A program made the translations under genes and the position numbers. From Actinomycetes bacterium (GTDB lineage: Bacteria; Actinomycetota; Actinomycetes; Actinomycetales; Cellulomonadaceae), in NCBI GenBank assembly GCA_023412515.1, contig JAEYNO010000217.1, positions 1 through 5,549 on the forward strand: a stretch of DNA of 5,549 nucleotides. Reading direction: 5' to 3'. A model generated the notes under the pieces. That model did no database searches. It saw nothing but the letters and a program-made list of their open reading frames with translations, and was not told the origin of the DNA. Shown piece after piece: positions 5,131 through 5,549 of the stretch. The stretch's first letter is position 1. Each line of letters begins with the position of its first letter.

Positions 5131-5549
5131 ATGAGCACGCCGAACCGGGCCGCCGCGGGCGCCCACGTCCCGCAGCACCTCGTGGTGCGCACCGTCGAGA
5201 TCCACGACCTGCCGACCGGTGACCACCCCGACCCCGCGGACCTGCTGGACCTGCTGCCGCCCGACGCGCCGCTCGCCTGGGTGCGGCGCGGCGACGGCCT
5301 GGTCGGGTGGGGCGAGGCCGTGCGCGTCGAGGTCGGCGGCCCCGACCGGTTCGCCGACGCCGAGCGCGCGTGGCAGGACGTGCTCGCGCACGCGATCGTC
5401 CGCGACGAGGTGCGGCTGCCCGGCACGGGACCGGTCGCGTTCGGCTCGTTCGCGTTCGACGACGCGTCGGCCGCCGGCGGCGTGGTCGTCGTGCCCCGCG
5501 TCGTCGTCGGGCGGCGCGACGGCCGCACGTGGCTGACGACCCTCAGCAC
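5131..5549 (+). CDS. menF: Isochorismate synthase (MenF), 3' end cut off by the window edge
   Basis: MenF converts chorismate to isochorismate, the first committed step of menaquinone synthesis. The window contains 139 residues from the N-terminal half of a protein usually of about 400-450. The catalytic chorismate-binding domain is mostly beyond the edge. The identification rests on family-typical N-terminal strands: PLAWVRRGDGLVGWGEAVRV (47-66), PVAFGSFAFDD (101-111, the glycine-rich FGSFAFD type strand), and VVVVPRVVVGRRDGRTWLTTLS (118-139). These resemble the EntC/MenF group of actinobacteria. The frame has no stop. The ATG at 5131 is the first in-frame start and lies seven bases after a TAnnnT -10 box. 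A salicylate- or siderophore-related isochorismate synthase is possible from sequence alone. The divergent menG neighbour favours the menaquinone pathway. Confidence 0.85.
   Translation, partial: MSTPNRAAAGAHVPQHLVVRTVEIHDLPTGDHPDPADLLDLLPPDAPLAWVRRGDGLVGWGEAVRVEVGGPDRFADAERAWQDVLAHAIVRDEVRLPGTGPVAFGSFAFDDASAAGGVVVVPRVVVGRRDGRTWLTTLS

Noticed and set aside
5035..5391. Upstream continuation of the menG frame to 5391
   Set aside because: It runs antisense through menF and the divergent promoter region. UbiE-family similarity begins only at about 5025.
1..5549. A novel defence, mobile or otherwise undescribed system
   Set aside because: All seven genes belong to known menaquinone and complex I families, with intact motifs and uniform composition. 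No transposase, integrase, toxin-antitoxin, repeat array or attachment site is visible.

Overview
The window looks like an ordinary chromosomal respiratory locus from a very high-GC Gram-positive bacterium (Actinomycetota). Micrococcales, close to Cellulomonas or its relatives, is my best guess. The reasons are the strong G/C bias at third codon positions, the split nuoC and nuoD genes, and the arrangement menF <-> menG, then a menaquinone-tail reductase, then nuoA-B-C-D. Genus-level placement is inference from gene order and protein style, not from a search.

Layout on the minus strand, read from right to left. menG (demethylmenaquinone methyltransferase, 4333-5025) ends in a strong GC-rich hairpin at 4257-4290. 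A gene-free stretch of about 390 bases (3947-4332) follows. It carries a candidate promoter, a DtxR/IdeR-type iron box and a CRP/GlxR-type site. Next comes a geranylgeranyl-reductase-family flavoprotein (2642-3946, probably MenJ-like), then nuoA (2198-2560), nuoB (1616-2167), nuoC (801-1619) and the 5' part of nuoD (running off the left edge at position 1). nuoB/nuoC overlap by 4 bases (ATGA) and nuoC/nuoD by one base (TGATG), so these genes are one translationally coupled operon. On the plus strand, menF (isochorismate synthase) starts at 5131 and runs off the right edge. It is divergent from menG across 105 bases packed with inverted repeats.

Functionally, the window joins manufacture of the electron carrier to its first user. 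MenF makes the first committed menaquinone precursor, MenG performs the last ring methylation, and the reductase probably saturates part of the isoprenoid tail. NuoA-D are the quinone-facing core of complex I, which reduces the finished menaquinone. I see no undescribed protein system here. All seven genes belong to well-known families. The less obvious content is regulatory: the two operator-like sites ahead of the reductase-nuo operon, the triple inverted repeat between menG and menF, and a probable leaderless menF transcript. No tRNA, rRNA, CRISPR array, insertion sequence or other mobile element was seen.
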